A stretch of DNA of 64,000 bases from Polytrichum commune. Its lineage: Eukaryota > Streptophyta > Polytrichopsida > Polytrichales > Polytrichaceae. The notes beneath the pieces were generated by a model that had not been told where the DNA came from, ran no database searches, and saw only the letters and a program-made list of their open reading frames with translations. Below, piece after piece: positions 23,201-35,338 of the stretch (positions are counted from its first letter, which is position 1; each line of letters starts with the position of its first letter). The position numbers and the translations under genes were made by a program. The stretch is taken from contig OX485809.1 of NCBI GenBank assembly GCA_950295325.1, forward strand, positions 20,520,001 through 20,584,000, given 5' to 3'.

Positions 23201-25085
23201 GGTGTGCTAGTGAAGCGGGAGGTTCAATAATATGGGCAGCCTTGCACTTGCTAGCTCAATTTCGAGGAACTGCCCATAAACCTATGATGCTACATAATAG
23301 GAACAAGCTGAGGATAATAATTAATGCACAATCCAACTTACCTCCCTCCAGGTCAGCTAATAATCCAACAACGCCAAGACTTACCTTAGAGATAACTAGC
23401 GAAGATTGAAGATGTGAGGATTGAGGACCTGTTCAGGGAGTAGGACTGGAGTGCTGCCCCAATTTGGACAGGCTGAAGTCCCCAATCAGCTCTCAAAGCT
23501 GGGTGGTGAGCCTGTAGTCGAGTAAAGATTTGAGGTGTAGCCAGCCCCACAAACCAGAGTCTTTCATTGGCATGCCGAACCAGCAACCGACCCAACTCTG
23601 TTGCTGTATGGTGAGCAGGGCAGAAGTTGGAAGGACCCTTCTTCAGCTGCATGGGTTCTGCAAGCCACTGCAAATCCCCAATGTGCAGTATGGCACCTGC
23701 TGGCATGCACTCCCCAACGATCTTGCCAAGCTCAACAAGCTTCTGTTCCATCTCCAAACTGCTACAGAAGCCAAAAGATGAGGAGGATAGCTGTGGATCC
23801 AGAAACTGTAATCCCTGAAGTGCTGATGGCACATTACTATTCTTGATCCTTGATGCCAGATGTCTCACCACCTCATTTGTCTCCACTGGACTTTCCCCAA
23901 TCAAGATGACATTTCTGTTTCTAGAGCTCAAAAAGATTTTCAAAATCTTGTCTATATCCTCTTCACATGGCTGGGACACGATCCTTAAATCCCCAATGTT
24001 GCCTGCAAGATTTGGAGTTCTGCATATCACGTCTCTCTGCTCGAAATTATCTGTGTGAAAATCTGAGTGCTGCCATGAGCTTGTAGAATGAGTCTGGTTT
24101 ACCGAACCCCCAGGAAACTGCACTGACCCTTTTGTGTCTGTCTCTTCCTGTGTCACACAGCTGCTGCCATGAAAGCGACCTGATGCCAGAAAAGCACAAC
24201 TATGAGGTGATACGCAATACATTCAGAATAATGTGCACAGGTAAATACCCACACAAAAACCAGCAATGTCTTGACCATCATACTGCACTTAGGTACAGAA
24301 ACAAGCCTTCTCTGTCCTGCCTCAAATACTCCACCATGACTAACCAAACCACATCAACAACTCAATACATCCACCAGTGGCTAATGGCACATAAAAGCCC
24401 TCAAATATTTCAAACACATGAGCTCCGGGAGGTGGAGGCGTAAGAAAAATCCGGGAGTTATATGACAGCCCAGGTGCAACCATTCGGACTCGACAGAACA
24501 TTTACCTTGCGAGAGCAGGTCCAGACTCAGTTTAGCACCCTGTTGCTTGTGGACGGACAATGTTTGAGTCAAGCCAGTTTGTCCCACACCCGAACCATCC
24601 TCAAGGTTGAACTTTATGTTGGTGCTTGAGAAACCCGCCTCCCTCATCACGCGGCTCACACTGGGATCGTCAAGGATTGAGAGGATCAGTTGATCAATCT
24701 CCACCTTGACAGCTAGCAACGGCGATTGCTGATGCTCAGGGCAACCGCGACGTTGGTGGGCGTGAGCCCGCTTGAGGGCAGCCATCAGCGCATTGGACAG
24801 CACCGGCTGGCTGGAGGCAGCCAGTGCCGATTGTGCAAGATGGTCCAGTGCAACCGTGAAGCAGACCTGTAGAGCCCGACACTGCGGTGTTTGGGAGCTG
24901 TCGGGCTGCGATAGCATGCACGCTTGTCGCAACCGACTCCCAGCATGGGTGAGCAACATTGCCACGACATGGAGGGGCTGGACCTGCGGGTGTCCCCTCC
25001 TGCGGGCCTCTGTGACCGCATGCCTCAAGATTTGTAATGCTGCTGGTGTTAGCAAGTGTTGCACTGAGTTTGCACCCCCACGCAT
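20210..25085 (-). CDS. SMAX1-LIKE (SMXL/D53) family transcriptional repressor
   Basis: Five exons, 25085-24506, 24179-23429, 23145-22866, 22653-22479 and 22275-20210, join in frame and give 1,283 residues (Arabidopsis SMAX1 is about 990). SMXLs are nuclear ClpB-like corepressors of karrikin/strigolactone signalling, removed through D14/KAI2 and the F-box protein MAX2. Seen here: a double Clp-N domain, residues ~1-165, with NALMAALKRAHAHQRRGCPE and SILDDPSVSRVMREAGFSS; a degenerate first ATPase domain in exon 2 with ILHIGDLQWLAEP; CCPECLAKFEEE in exon 3; KLRRKWQATCRKLH in exon 4; a second ATPase-like domain with P-loop GPDRVAKL at 865-872; an EAR motif LDLNL at 1086-1090 for TOPLESS binding. 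The degron motif RGKT is RGPP at 912-915. The start ATG gives MRGGANSVQHLLTPAA, matching the family. The exon 2 donor chosen (AG|GTCCTC) is weak but is the only one found that keeps the frame. Confidence 0.92.
23383..23390 (-). other. Strong alternative splice donor overlapping a stop in SMXL exon 2
   Basis: On the minus strand TCTAAG|GTAAGT is a near-consensus donor 44 bp beyond the in-frame donor at 23,429/23,428. The in-frame codon just before it is TAA (23,388-23,386). Using this donor, or retaining the intron, would end the protein after about 457 residues, keeping Clp-N and the first ATPase-like domain and losing the second domain and EAR motif. Confidence 0.55.
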
Positions 25086-25140
25086 GCCCACGTAACTACT
25101 CCGTTCCTCGGATGCCCGTCCCTCTCTCCACTACAGCCTC

Positions 25141-26040
25141 CACAATAGCACTATGCTAACCTACACAGAAATTCTGCATCTGCATCTGCACCTGCACCTG
25201 CAAGAAAGCAACAGAAATATAATTTCCTTTGCAAGCATGATCGTCCAGAGACCTGACTAATGTTCCCCTAAAATCCCCTCTTTCTATCCAAAACAAACCA
25301 AGTACATCCACCAATGCTTCACCTCTTCTCCTGAGACATGTGATAGGAAACACTGTCTAGTATACCAACACCAATATGGACTTTACACAGCTACACCATC
25401 CTATAAAATGTACATGTCAATCGTTACCCTAGATGCACATCCCTCCACTACACTAACTCCAAATGAACACTACACTAACCTACCCAAAAATTCTGCATCT
25501 GTGTCTGCAAGAACAGAGATATAATTGCATTTGCCACATACTGCAACAAGCATGATCATTTTAAGACCTACCTAATGTCCCCCTGGAATGTCCTCATTCT
25601 ATCTAAAACAGACATGTACATCTACTGAATGGGTCACCTCTTCTATGGGACATGTGATAGGACACAGTCTAGAATACAAATAGTCGTATGGATTTTACAT
25701 CAGCCACACCATCCTATAAAATGTAAATGTCTGTCATTACCCTAGATGTGCGTCCCTCCACTACTGTCCCCACAACAACACCAAATTAACCTACTCAGAA
25801 ATTCTGCATCTGCAAGGAGAAATGGAGATATAATATCATTTGTCTTGTACTGAACCAAGCATGATCATCCAGAGACATACCTAATGTTCCCTTGAAATCT
25901 CCTCATTCCATCCAAACAGACTGTACATACCCAGACGTTTCACATTCTCTACTAAGATATGTGATAGGATACCGTCTAGAATATCCAACAGTCATATGGA
26001 CTTTAAATCTTATACACCATCCTACAACATGTATATGAGT
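25141..26040. repeat. Three-copy tandem repeat upstream of SMXL, ~315-bp unit
   Basis: The motif AAATTCTGCATCTG recurs near 25,170, 25,490 and 25,800. Each unit continues through ATATAAT, AAGCATGATCAT, CTAATGTTCCC and GTGATAGGA to CACACCATCCTA(C/T)A. Copies differ by many substitutions and small indels. The array begins about 55 bp before the SMXL ATG, so it lies in the leader, a leader intron or the proximal promoter. Confidence 0.7.
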
Positions 26041-28700
26041 GTATAAAAGATAATAGCTGTGGCATTGAGCCATTATTTCAACTGATATATGTGCCTTCTC
26101 CCTGAATGTTTAAGGAATCAATTGCAAATACAGCTTAAAACTGTACACTCCCAGAGAGTGAGTTGCTTTGTCTGCTTACCAACAATTGAGAAGAGTCTGT
26201 CTTCTTTAAGCACAAAGTCGTTAACTGAGTTCTGATTGCCTTCTCCAGCTCTCCTCCAATATTCTGTTTACAAAAGAAGAGCTATTAGTACACCAGTGAG
26301 ATTACCTTTCTTAGATATGCAAAATACTCAACAGTACAACTAACATTGGTCAAAGGTGTTTCTTTCAGAAAAAGCAGTTTCAACATAGAACCTCTATGTA
26401 AGTGCAGGTTCTATACTCATATCCCTCAAATGTTTCAAAACCAGTTGCACACATGATGTATCCTATGCAAATTTAAGATTGTTCAGATCATACAGTGAGA
26501 GACTTCAGAACAATGTCATTACTTAAGGATGAGAGATGATGATTCTCAGAAGTGTCGGTCATGATGAGCACTGGACGTGATTACGCCCCTATCTGTGGGT
26601 GAGAATTGCAATCATGCAAGATAAAATTTTCTCTACCTTCTTGCTGTTTTTTCCTAACATCGCAATTAGTTCTAAAAAAAAAATCTTACCTGAAAATAAG
26701 TGGCTGAGTGAGATCCTCCAATACTGTAGCACTTTTAATACGAGGAGGGGACAGCTGGAGGCTTGTTAATGCCAAGGTTGGAACCTATGTGTTTGTAGTG
26801 CTGATATATTCTGTTTTCCCTTAATGCCAGTGCAAGTTGAAACCTCCCATCCTTCCAGAATAAAACAGAAGCGAAGTAGGTTAGCCTACTGCTGACTTTG
26901 GAAGCTCATGACAAGATACTTTAAAACTGAAACATGCCCAGATGTCCAAACACAAAACTGACAACCCCTTTTCTCACAAATTCTTTTCTTATGACTTCCA
27001 GGAACTATCTCTTAAGGGCAAAACTGCTAAGAACCACTCCACTTGATACAGTGGCCATAAGTGGGGAGTTCTTCTAATGAACTCATTGTCATGTTTCTTT
27101 TCAAAACTACGCTTTTTCACATTGTGATGATTGATTACTATGGATACTACTTTAATGTTGGATAAATTGTTGACAGAATTGCAATCATGACAGAACCAAG
27201 ACCAGCAACAACATCTCGTTTCTTCATCATTCACTACCCAGGTTTTAAAGTTGGTTTATTTTTTGTCACTCGGAGAATGCATTTAGGGCAGAGTCAGGAA
27301 CTCAGCCTCACAACAACTTCAAGAGGAAAACTGACTCCACAGCCCCATTTTGGGCACCTTCTCATCTGCTGTACTTCTGATATAGCTCAATACACACTCT
27401 CTTACCCCCACAGTTCTCCACTAACCTCACACCAGTTTGAAAATGCACTTGCAACAGATCATCGCCAAAAGACATCTATCCTAAAAACCGTCTTCCCACA
27501 GTTCCACAAAATGACAGTCAAACCTACTGCAGTGATCCCCAAATAATGAGAGACCATGCCTGCAATTTTGGCAAAATGCAATCTGTGCAAATCTGACTGG
27601 GTTAAGAACTTATACCAAGCTGATGAGGTCAAGTCTCTGGCATCCACCTTCCCCAACTTAAAAGTCTATGTTAACCTGCCACAGCCACCACAATGTAAGT
27701 CCCCTCCCTCAACATCGACAGCCAGCCTCCGAACAAAACAAGGCTAATCAATCATCCTCTCATGGAACCATCATCACATCTACATCAGCAGCTGCCACCC
27801 CCGAACCCCCTAGTGTAGCTAGCTCACTCCTCCACCCTCTAAAAGTAAAATGAATGAGCAGGAGCTAAACTAATCACATACGATCACACAGCAGTATCAG
27901 AGACACAGAACTACAAAAACTAAAACTAAAACTAAACTAAACTACAGGATTCCCCCTACGCAAGATCCACAACACGGCCACCACATAGCCAACATCCCTC
28001 CCCCACCCTTACATTCCCTAAATTTGCAGTCTTGGAGGCAACCCAACTTAATTATTTTTGTCTCTCACTCCCACAGTTAACAAACTCGTCAACACCGACC
28101 CAACTCAACCCCAACCCCCCCCTAGCCCTGTCTGCACAACCCCCTCTCGATCTGTCCTGAATATTCCAGAGCAACCCCAAAACCCGCTGCACTGATAACA
28201 AAGGCACCCAAATCGCAGCTAAAGAGCAACGACAGCACGGAGAGAGAAAGACAAGGGTTTGCTCCACTGTCTCACCCGAACACTTGTTCCTCACTTGGCA
28301 ATGGAGCGGCAATGCGAAAACCCGGTGTTTGATTGCCAAAACCTGGTGGTCTTGTTTGATTGTGGCTTGAGAGTTTGAGAGTGGTTCTGTTTCCCGTCTT
28401 CGATGCTTGCTGCCCTCCCCTCCTCCCCACTTGGCCGCTAACCCTCACATCTGCTCCGGCTCCGGTTGCTCCCCTTCTAGCTGTTGATGATTGATGCTCT
28501 GGTGAGTTGTGTCGATGTGTGTGCGAGCTAGTGTAAGTTAAGTTAACTAGCTTAGCTGAATCAACCCACTCACTCAGTTACTTACTTCCTCACTTGCTTC
28601 CAAGCCAAAGGGGGATGGGATGGGTGGTAAGTAAGTATGTTAAGTGGAGTTAAGTGTGGGCATGCGCAATGTCGGAGGAGGAGGCCCTAGATGCCATTCT
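26041..28700 (-). promoter_or_regulatory. Probable long leader and promoter of SMXL
   Basis: No conserved coding sequence is visible on either strand. The base composition becomes less AT-rich and more C/T-rich (plus strand) towards 27,900-28,700, like a plant 5' UTR/promoter rather than the repeat-filled DNA beyond. SMXL transcripts often have long leaders, but no transcription start or leader intron can be fixed from sequence alone. Short upstream open frames exist but none is supported. Confidence 0.35.
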
Positions 28701-29109
28701 CGTGAGACATACGATTGTTTCTTTCCGCCAGCATCGGGGTGCGATACGAGCGAGTATACAGCATCATCATTCATTCGCTAGCGGCCTGCCTCCCTGCATG
28801 CCTCCCTCCTCTGTTTGCCTCTAGGGCTGGGCACATGGCCTGGGCTTCCACAGCCCGGCCAGCCCTGGAGGACCTTGCCTGCCACAGTAGAAAGTAAAAA
28901 GCCTGAACGCAACAGTAATGCGTTCTTGTAAAATATATTTTTTATCATGGTAAACCGTAAAATACACAGGCAGTGTTGCATTTTTATTGCATGCTGTATT
29001 TCTCATTCTGCGCGGTGGCTTGTCTTAGCAACAACCACATTTCTGGTGTGTTGTATCATTTCTCGCCTTGTTGCCCTACTTCCCCAACAGTTAGAAACAA
29101 TTGCATAGC

Positions 29110-30700
29110 AACAAAGTTGGGCCATGCGCCCAGCCCTTCTACTTGCCTCCTTGCATGTGTTGGGTTACTCCCACCCTACAAACACCAAGCAACCCAGCGG
29201 GCGGGCAAGTTGGGTCACCTAGCTAGTTGAGCTATGGCGGGGAGTGGGGAGGGGCGGGAGGGCAAGCAAGCAAGCAGGGGAGGGCAAGGTGACTCTGTCC
29301 ACTGCAAAAAAAACTTTTGTGCAAAATACAAATATGGTTTTAATCTTTAAATGTTTGAGGTTTTTTTTTTTTTTTGTTCTATAGATTGATTAAAGCCAGC
29401 CTCAATGTTATGTTGACATGTTAGTTTCTTGTTTGCATATTTGCAGTTGTTGGTCACTCCACACCCAATCACCAAGTGGTCCGTTGGGCGAGAAAGTTGA
29501 TGCTCTAGTGGGGGTGGGGTGGGGGCCAAGAGGCAAGGGAGGGGGAGGTGCCTTCATCCCACCACAAAAACACGTCGTGCAAAATATGGGTAAGGTTTTA
29601 TCTCCTACATTGCTACAAAAATCACAGGTTGTTAACATTGGGTTTTGGTCACTCGGGGTAGATTCTAAACTATCCATTCTATCACCCCAATAGATTTGGA
29701 TACCTAAAATCTACCTCAAGTGGCCGAAAACCAGTGTTAACGACCCATCATTCTTGTAGTGACTGATGCGTGAGCATTTTTTGTGTTCCATGTATTGGAT
29801 GCTAAATACCACCCCAACACCATATTGTTTGGCGGGTGGGCTCATCTTGTTTGCGTGCTTGCATCTATCAGAATGCTCCACCTCCAAACACCACGCAACC
29901 CAACATGCAGGCGAGTTGGATGAATCATCCAACCAGTCAATGCTCTAGTGGGGGGTAGGGTAAGGGGGGGCATGAGATGGGGAGAGAGAGGTGATTTTGT
30001 CCCACCATACAAAACTTTGTGCAACACGAGCAAACTTAGCCCCTAAATTTTATGATTATTTTTTTAAAATATTTATCAAAAACCACCACAATACCATTTT
30101 TCCAATGAGTGCATTGGTCATGTTTACTTTCTTCTCACTTCTTTGCATCTATTGGACTGCTCCACCCCAAAAATACAAGCAACTTGATAGTCAGCCGAGT
30201 TAGCTAGGTCACCAGCCGGTTGATGCTCCGATGGGGAATAGGGTTGGGGGGCGGAGAGGTGATTTTGCCCCACTACAAATATACATTATTAAATAATATA
30301 ATATACTAAATAATAAATGTGGATTGAACTCTTAAATGCTTGAGAGTTTTTGTGCTTTTATATATTCATTGAAACCCCCCACACCATATTGTCCAATGCA
30401 TGGATTGGCCATGTCACTTGACCCATTGACATTTGGAGGGGGGTTAAGGTGGTGGCGGAGGCCATGGTCTGAGGCAACTCTCATCCACCCCAAAAAAATT
30501 CGTAAAACACCGCCAAGGTTTAAATCAGTGTTTATTGGTTTAATTAAGGTGGTAATTTGTGAAAAAACATGAACAATCGATAATTTTATGCTAACGATTA
30601 TCTTTATTGAGTGTTGTAGCTTTCCAAATGGGGGCCATTTGTACCCTTATCTAAGGCATGAGGTCACTCACAAAACCTTTTGTAAAACACATGCAATATT
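29110..30700. repeat. Degenerate G-rich tandem repeat array
   Basis: Five or six diverged units each show a GCATCTATTGG/TGCTCCACC-type segment, then CAAGCAAC and a (G)AGTTGG..TCACC segment, then GATGCTCTAGTGGGGG-like G-rich sequence, then TCCCACCA(C/T)A and TTTGTGCAAAA. G-rich blocks lie near 29,240, 29,510, 29,945, 30,230, 30,435 and 30,635. Unit length is irregular (about 200-440 bp). No coding signal is convincing. Confidence 0.5.
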
Positions 30701-31757
30701 TTGATTAGTGTTGGTCACTTATCAAGTTTCAATACTAGTCCCATTATAAATTATGAAACTATTAATGAATCAATAATTTCGAGATAGAGTTTTTGCAACA
30801 TAGGTTGTTGCTCATGCTGCAATATCAATTTGATTGGGTCATCACATGAAGTGCCAATCACGGTAGAAGGTGGCTTTACCCCCATTGACTTTACAATACA
30901 TGTGTGTTTAAATTTTTTAAAAATTAAAATTAAAATTAAAATAAATCAATCAATCTTAGTCAACTTTGTATATTATTTACTGTAAATCAAGATGTTCAAA
31001 AACTCACATGCAGTAGTCTAATGATTTGAACGATATTTATTATTGAGGATAGATAGGTAGATATAAACATCAGCTCCACAAGCTATTGTCAATATCAAGG
31101 GACAAGGACTCTTTTGAATATTAACAAATCATAAAATATTTGATTTAGTTAATTCACGATCATGGTATTGGATGGGACATGAGCTAAAATGTAATGGAAG
31201 GTTGGAAAAAGGTTCTCATAAGTGTGTCAACAAAGGGACGGTAAATCAAGTAGAGATCTAGATTTTTGTAACATGATGGTCTGGGTCCGAAAACCGCGAA
31301 GCCCCAAGTCATTGTAAGTTGGAGAACAGTCTTCCCCTCTCACGAGTCAAGATGAGTGAAAGACATTGTATGTTGCCAATACATTATGGGATTTTGTTGC
31401 ACTTATATGGAGGGATTGAATGGGTAGGAATATTGGGTGATATGAATTTTATGAACAATGAAGTCATTAAAGCAACATGATGGCAACCAATGTGTTGTTG
31501 AGTTTGAATTTTTTGTGGTGGGAACTTGAGATGGGTGGAGAGGTTGGTGCCTATCATGTGAGTGTAGGCCTCCTCATTGGTTGATTGGGAGTGTTAATGA
31601 TGCCTTGGACCTATTGATCGCGTGTGTTGATGGATTCCACGTACTTCTATAAATTTCTCCAAATGGTTGCGTCATGGAATCTATCGTGGCAATTCCGTAA
31701 ATTGTAGAGAGAGTTGGTACGAAGGTCAAGGGGGTGAAGGCGAGAGTGGGGAGTCCT
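30701..31757. other. Intergenic, no feature seen
   Basis: AT-rich sequence with an (AAAATT)-like run near 30,915-30,940 and no recognisable gene or element ends. Confidence 0.45.
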
Positions 31758-31760
31758 TCG

Positions 31761-32242
31761 GGGCCACTTCACACACGAGCCAAGAGCCGTGACCATGAAA
31801 TTGTGAGAGCCCAAAAGAAGGTGTCCAAAGGCCGTCCCAAGGCACCTCCAAAATCATGTAGTGTGGTCACGGACCCTCAACCAAATGCTATTTCAATCAA
31901 ACTCTATTCACGCATGCCCTCACACATGATAAAAAAAAAACACAAACACAAACTAAACCAGCAGTTGCGAGCGTTCGCAGTGCCATAGTCTCCTAGTTTT
32001 GTGTTAGACCTACCTCCAAAAGACAGTTTTTGAAAACCGTCCAAGTGACCATGAAACACGATCCATTCGATGCCATGTAGGAATCCATGTAGACTTTACA
32101 TCCACCTTTGCATTCACATACTCCGGTGGTCCCTCAAGCGTAGTGTGAAGTAGCGAACTTGGACCGGCTCCGCCTTTTCCACCAATGAGTGTGGTCGAGG
32201 TGCAATGGTCACGGGCTCTCCGCCTCATGTGTGAAGTGGGCC
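31761..32242 (-). mobile_element. PIF/Harbinger-like MITE, family 1, copy 2
   Basis: It begins GGGCCACTTCACACACGAGC and ends with the complement of an end that has drifted (GTGAAGTGGGCC). Internal sequence matches the copies at 15,764 and 51,818 in reverse orientation, including the ATTCGATGCCATGTAGGAAT and CTTGGACCGGCTCCGCC segments. The flanking trinucleotides TCG/TCA are imperfect. No coding capacity. Confidence 0.75.
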
Positions 32243-32547
32243 TCAATCGGGAGAATATGAAGGTAAGTTAGAGCATGGTGAGACAAAGCAAGAGTGGGGC
32301 CAGGCATGTGCATCATCTTGAGACAATCCAATGTCATAACCACGTGGTCTGCCGGGGAGGAAGGGATCTAATTGTAGTTCACAAGGCATTTCCATCCAAC
32401 ATGGTGACGAGTGAACAAAAAAAATTTTGGAGGCGATGAAGGGGTTGGTTATGTGTGTCCAGGTGCATGGCTTTCATAACTTGGTGGTTGTATAACGCAA
32501 GTAAGGAAGGGTACACTTTTCCATGTGTTGGCAAAGTCGGCAAAAAC

Positions 32548-33063
32548 CACTACACTAAATAGGATATTTAGTGTCTGATACACTAAATACGAACGCATAC
32601 ACTAGATATCAATAACCTTGTGAAAGTAAGTAACATTAAATGTAAATTCAAATACTAAATATCAACTATGGTAATATGTGGAAGTTACATGTTTGAATAT
32701 AGTGTTAGTAACGGTATGAAAAAAGGTTTAATAATGATAAAAGGAGAAAGGAGGTGGCAGTAGGGAAGGCAACGGCGCATTTATATCTAACATTGATTTT
32801 CAATTCTTTGACAATTAGTGTTAGACATAAATGTGGAGCCACCTTTCTTATTGTCAACTTCCTTATTGTATCATTTTTTTCATATCCTTACTAACACTAT
32901 ATTCAAACATGTAACTTCCACGTATTACCATAGTTGATATTTAGTGTTTGAGTTTACATTTAATGTTACTTAAGTTCACAAGGTTATTAATATCTACTGT
33001 ATGTGTTCGTATTTAGTGTATCAAACACTAAATATCAGACATAATATTGACATAATTGTAGGG
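32548..33063. mobile_element. CACTA-like foldback MITE, copy B, long hairpin
   Basis: It starts CACTACACTAAATAGG. Two arms of roughly 250 bp pair almost throughout: TGTCTGATACACTAAATACG, ATCAATAACCTTGTGAA, GGAAGTTACATGTTTGAATA and others recur as complements in the right arm. The centre is itself palindromic around ACATTGATTTTCAATTC. The right end has drifted and carries a duplicated GACATAATTGTAG. A target duplication is not resolved. The transcript would fold into one very long hairpin. Confidence 0.75.
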
Positions 33064-33897
33064 GGTAGTTAAATATCGACATAATTGTAGCGGGTAGTTA
33101 GAGTTTGAGGAGGGGGACTTGACTGCCTCTCTTTTCCAAAATCGGGAATTGATTATCTTTTCAACAAATAAAAATTAAAAACATTAGTAAATAAAATTGC
33201 ATAACTTGTCAGTGTGGACGTGAGATTGTTGTATTTTACACTGCACTTATTCACCATGTTGTATTCTTACTATTCAAACGTTGCTTGAAGTTTTTACAGT
33301 TTTAGGATTTACTTTCAATGTTTCTAGCATCTCAACATACGAAGCTCAATCAATAAGGTGATGCAACATGTAAAATGGGTGTGTGCGAGGACGGCCACAT
33401 GCCAACTTGCACATTGAGAAACGAGACAAATATAATATCTTCACATGGAAATGCTCAACCATCAAGATGTTGGAAGATACTGGGGATGTCGGCAAGCTCT
33501 ATTTTGCTTCCCTTGGACATCCGACACATGGAGGTCTAAGTGAAGTCAATTGCCCGCATGGTGGGATCCTAGTCCGCATTGAGGGAGTCGAATTTCTAAT
33601 AGGTACATGATGAAGAGGTGTTCCCACATGTCATATGTAGATCAATCTCAAGTTGCCAAAACCAATCCTCGTTTCTCACACCATAATCTCCAAATATGAT
33701 AAGCATGTTAGTTTCAAACAACACTAACGATACGGTAACTTCACATGGTCGTATTCAACGGAATCGACACCTCTAGGGTTGTATACGCTTTAGTGCACCC
33801 ATTTGCAAATAGTGTACGTGATGATATAGATTCCAAAAATAGCATGGATGCAACCTAGGATTGTTCATTTTAATAACCATGTGAACGGGTCTAGGGA
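33064..33897. other. Intergenic, one unassigned open frame
   Basis: The plus-strand frame at 33,383-33,610 encodes 75 residues (with SLGHPTHGGLSEVNCPHGG) whose composition is protein-like. I recognise no family, and no splice partners were found. It may be a gene relic. Confidence 0.25.
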
Positions 33898-33905
33898 CCA
33901 TGGAG

Positions 33906-35338
33906 CAGTGTATATGTTTGACAAAGTTTTTGCAAGTTTTTCTCTTTTGACACACAAAAACTTGCACAAAAAAAAATGCACATCAATTGACACGCACAAT
34001 CTAGAAATTGACACGTACTGTGACTTGTGAAGAAAAAAACCACACGTCAATTGACACACTAGAAATTGAAATGACACGTATTACTTGAGTACCATAAAGT
34101 GCAGCTCAAGTATCCGGAAAACATAACCCACAACAGTAGGAGAACTTCCTACACTCACTCACATATTTAAGTTCAACTTTGCTCTTGCAATTTCCTTTGT
34201 AACCGGGAGCTAAGACGGTGATCGGAGAGCGAGACTAACTAGGAACATGGCGAGGCAAATGTTTGTATCACCGTGGTGCTTGCACATCCTCCACTCCGTA
34301 TGAGTTTTTTCTTGCTTCCAACCAATGTGAGTTTTTCTTGCTTTCAACCAAAGCTGTTTTGAGCAATTCCCTTTGAATCGCAAAGCTCCCTTGTTGAAAG
34401 CATCTGAATCCCTTTGAGTTTTCTTGGAGCTGGAGAGGCTTCTTATTGCAAAAATGACGCAGAAGTGGCACAAAGATCAACGCCTGCTTTCGGTTAGGAT
34501 TGATTGAAGCGCACTTTGTTCCAGAGTGAATTGTTCAGTTGGGATAATTAACCTGTAATTATGAAGTTGCGATTGTGTGGTTGCTTTCCACTTCCCATGC
34601 CTCTTTGGAAACACCTGGAACCAATTAATTCCCAACGATAATCAATATTCCTTCTTGTAACAACCTTTTGTTGGCCAGCGCACTAGAAGTGTTTCTATAT
34701 TTCATAATTCCAGTTCAGAGACCTAGATCAGACCTCACCAATTGAACAACTTTTTATTCTTTTTCTTTACCACTAAAGGATATAATATGCTTCAAGAGGA
34801 TATTGGTTGATATTGATTGTTCAGCAGATAGGTAGATAGATAAATAGATACATTCAACTAGAATCAAGCAAAGGGAGGAGCATACGTAATTGTGAGCCTC
34901 AGAGCCTCCGTACTGAAGTGCAAGAGAGTCACCCATGTTGATCACCTTTGAGAGTTTTGTCCGTTGCTTTTGGCGGAGAGATAGCAAAGTCTAGCTGTAG
35001 ATTCAGAAGCAAAAAGTGGAGAAAGACGCCTAAATTCAAGGCTCTTGACTTCTTTTCTGTATGTCGTGCATTTCTCTCTAATTGCATTGCATAAGTGGAG
35101 AAACATGCGAGACCGAAGGATACTTACGCTCGATTGATAGTTTTTTTTTGTTACAAATCAAGTTTTTTTTATTATTATTCAAAATATTAGTTTTCTATTG
35201 TGTAAGCCAAAAATTGAGTTGACATTTTGGAATAAAATGTAAATGTCAATTGACATTTTTATTTTTTTTTGAAAACGTCACGTGACACTTTAGATTTGAG
35301 GTTGAACGTCACATGAAATTTGTCAAACATACACACTG
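33906..35338 (+). mobile_element. hAT deletion derivative carrying a captured gene fragment, 1,433 bp
   Basis: The ends CAGTGTATATGTTTGACAAA and the complement of CAAACATACACACTG are flanked by a perfect 8-bp duplication, CCATGGAG (33,898-33,905 and 35,339-35,346). The first ~330 bp match the subterminal part of the 4.4-kb element (14,117 back to about 13,780). The last ~150 bp match its other end (9,737-9,870). The middle, about 34,240-35,180, is unrelated to that element and includes a fragment of a host phosphatase gene on the minus strand. No transposase is present. Confidence 0.88.
34886..34945 (-). pseudogene. Captured exon fragment of a SAC-domain phosphoinositide phosphatase
   Basis: The minus strand reads VINMGDSLALQYGGSEAHNY, which matches the MGDTLALQYGGSxAHNK segment of plant SAC1-5/FIG4-type polyphosphoinositide phosphatases. 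It is bounded by an AG (34,947-34,946) and a GT (34,885-34,884), so it looks like a single exon with its splice borders. No catalytic CX5R(T/S) motif or other domain is seen nearby. It is a passenger inside the hAT element, not a gene of its own. Confidence 0.65.

Noticed and set aside
23530-23846. Overlapping plus-strand open frames over SMXL exon 2
   Set aside because: Shadow frames of the coding exon; no independent motif or splice signal.
24772-25095. 107-codon open frame antisense to SMXL exon 1
   Set aside because: It mirrors a GC-richer conserved exon on the other strand; the SMXL frame carries family motifs and this one carries none.
27556-27853. Open frames with a CX2C start (MPAILAKCNLCK)
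   Set aside because: No family recognised, no splice support, lies in the probable SMXL leader/promoter region.
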